The position numbers and the translations under genes are program-made. Shown in pieces: positions 62,728 through 64,000 of a stretch of DNA of 64,000 nt. Origin of the DNA: Xiphias gladius. Lineage: Eukaryota; Chordata; Actinopteri; Istiophoriformes; Xiphiidae. The notes under the pieces are model-generated. The model was given only the letters and a program-made list of their open reading frames with translations. It was not told the origin of the DNA and did no database searches. Positions within the stretch are counted from its first letter, which is position 1. The number at the start of each line of letters is the position of its first letter. The stretch covers positions 21,008,910 through 21,072,909 of the forward strand of contig NC_053418.1 of assembly GCF_016859285.1 (NCBI RefSeq). The letters are read 5' to 3'.

Positions 62728-63911
62728 TCACTCTTTTAAGTCAGTGTTGGTTGCAGACACGAGAGCATCAATGTCCTGTATGGCTTTGGATGTCCTCTGA
62801 AGAGCCTCAGCAATGCAGCTCTCATTCACTGGTTCGAGAGTCTCCTCCTCTGCAGAATGACCTTGCAGCTCCGCACATCCTTTCTCACTTCTTTGCAGGT
62901 GGCTGTTCTCCAGAAGAACTGAGCACAGGATGTTAAAGAACATACAAAGTCATCCTCAGCCTAAACATGGCTAATTTACAGAATCTCACCACAAAAATCA
63001 ATGTTAGTGTCCACGGCGCTGTGTGTCGCAGTCTAAGTGACGAAGGATACAGTTGAACCGTTTTATCTTCTCCAGTTCTGCAGCTACAAGATCTGACCTG
63101 AAGTGAATGGAAGATCCCATGAATATTACATACAAGCTGTTAACATAGTATCAAGCTTTCAAAAACATACTACCAAAAGAGTGACCAGAAAAATAGAACT
63201 CACCGACTTTTTACTGTCTGTGTGGCAGTCATGTGATGCTCAACAAATGCAGGATTGGACAGATTTTCTTCAAGCACTGAAGGCTGAAAAAAATGTCTGC
63301 CCTGAAAACAAAATAATACTATATTATTATCATTTTTGAAGCTTGAATACTGTGTAAATACTGTAGATATCAATAGCTGTAGTAATATCAGCAGGGACTA
63401 CTCCTTTGGCCTCTTGTAAGCAGCTGGGTGTGGCAGGGAGCTTCAGCGATTGCTTGGCCTGGTCGTAGCAAGTGAGGATCCTGTAAACCAGTGATGTGAC
63501 GGTTGGAGACTTAAATGAAATAAAGCCATGAAATTCGTCGGACTGTAATGAAGTGGTAGCTTACCTGCTTGCACGACTCACAATAGAGCAAACAGAGTAG
63601 GTCTGTCTGTGTACATCCGGTGGAAGGCTATTCAAATGGTATGATATCTCCTTCACCTGTAAGACGGACAAAATCATACAATTAGACATTGTTTGTTTAT
63701 GCCCGGATAGAAAAACTTGATTGGCTTTGTATTTTAGCTTCCAAAAAATGATGACATGGTAAGATGAAAGGATGAAAGGCTTAAATTTACCTGCCCTGAC
63801 TGGAGCTCAGTTTGGTGATGGGTAAAATAAGTGTTAAGGACACCGTTAGACCGGATCACCGATCCATCTCCTGGGGAAACCTCTATTACTGAGACAGCTC
63901 CACTCAGTATC
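62728..63911 (-). CDS. C5orf34 homologue, C-terminal part (gene continues past window)
   Basis: Exons in transcript order: 63911-63791, 63656-63565, 63480 to about 63402 (donor uncertain), 63283-63204, 63097-63051, 62918-62728. Phases agree throughout with the 63402 donor. Segments match human C5orf34 from memory: [15 protein letters not shown] (human IEIYPGDGSVFKSEG), YHLNSLPPD (human SVNNLPPD), [15 protein letters not shown] (human ELEKIQKFNLLLENS) and the end [18 protein letters not shown] (human IALKKTSEILHDIDCLLS). The function is not established. Between [15 protein letters not shown] and SVLEENLS the human protein has an extra segment of very roughly 80 residues that I cannot find here. 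The 5' exons lie beyond 64000. Confidence 0.8.
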
Positions 63912-64000
63912 CTACACAACAGACATACAGGTAAACACACAGTCACAGTGTAGCTGTGTATATTATGCATTACTACATAGGTTAAGGTAGAACAAAAATC

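Overview
This is vertebrate nuclear DNA, almost certainly from a ray-finned (teleost) fish. Genes are split into many short GT-AG exons. Introns hold CA/TG microsatellites and repeat types I associate with teleost genomes: tRNA-derived SINE fragments, a Tc1-like element and a short hAT-like element. The proteins resemble, but differ from, mammalian orthologues. I see no operons, CRISPR arrays, phage or bacterial genes.

Layout, left to right. (1) aebp1 (+, 469-12218, 22 coding exons), a secreted discoidin/carboxypeptidase-like matrix protein. (2) pold2 (-, 12922-15915, 10 coding exons plus a 5' UTR exon), tail-to-tail with aebp1. (3) An intronless nono-like RNA-binding protein gene (+, 16670-17929), head-to-head with pold2 across a compact CpG-containing promoter. 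(4) A 5.4 kb gene-free stretch rich in repeats. (5) npc1l1 (+, 23360-34098, 21 coding exons), the sterol transporter. (6) A 3.2 kb convergent interval. (7) rictor (-, 37323-57898, 37 coding exons), the mTORC2 scaffold. (8) A repeat-rich stretch with a hAT-like element and a dead Tc1-like transposon. (9) A decayed fyb1-like exon (-, about 60928-61690). (10) The 3' part of a C5orf34 homologue (-, 62728 to beyond the window).

Exon models were built by hand from splice sites, reading phase and recalled human orthologues. Summed lengths stay in frame for aebp1 (1202 aa), pold2 (471 aa) and npc1l1 (1357 aa). The rictor model is in frame except for one frameshift in a strongly conserved exon at about 50652, which may be a sequence error.

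The genes do not form one pathway. The order joins a block that in human lies on 7p13 (AEBP1, POLD2, NPC1L1) to a block on 5p12-13 (RICTOR, FYB1, C5orf34), with a NONO-like retrocopy inserted. I found no previously undescribed biological system. The most useful observations are the intronless nono, the rictor frameshift, the fyb1-like pseudogene, the HGYDHGYN repeat inserted in the pseudo-peptidase domain of aebp1, paired CTCGCGAG promoter palindromes, and CA repeats that recur just after 5' splice sites.
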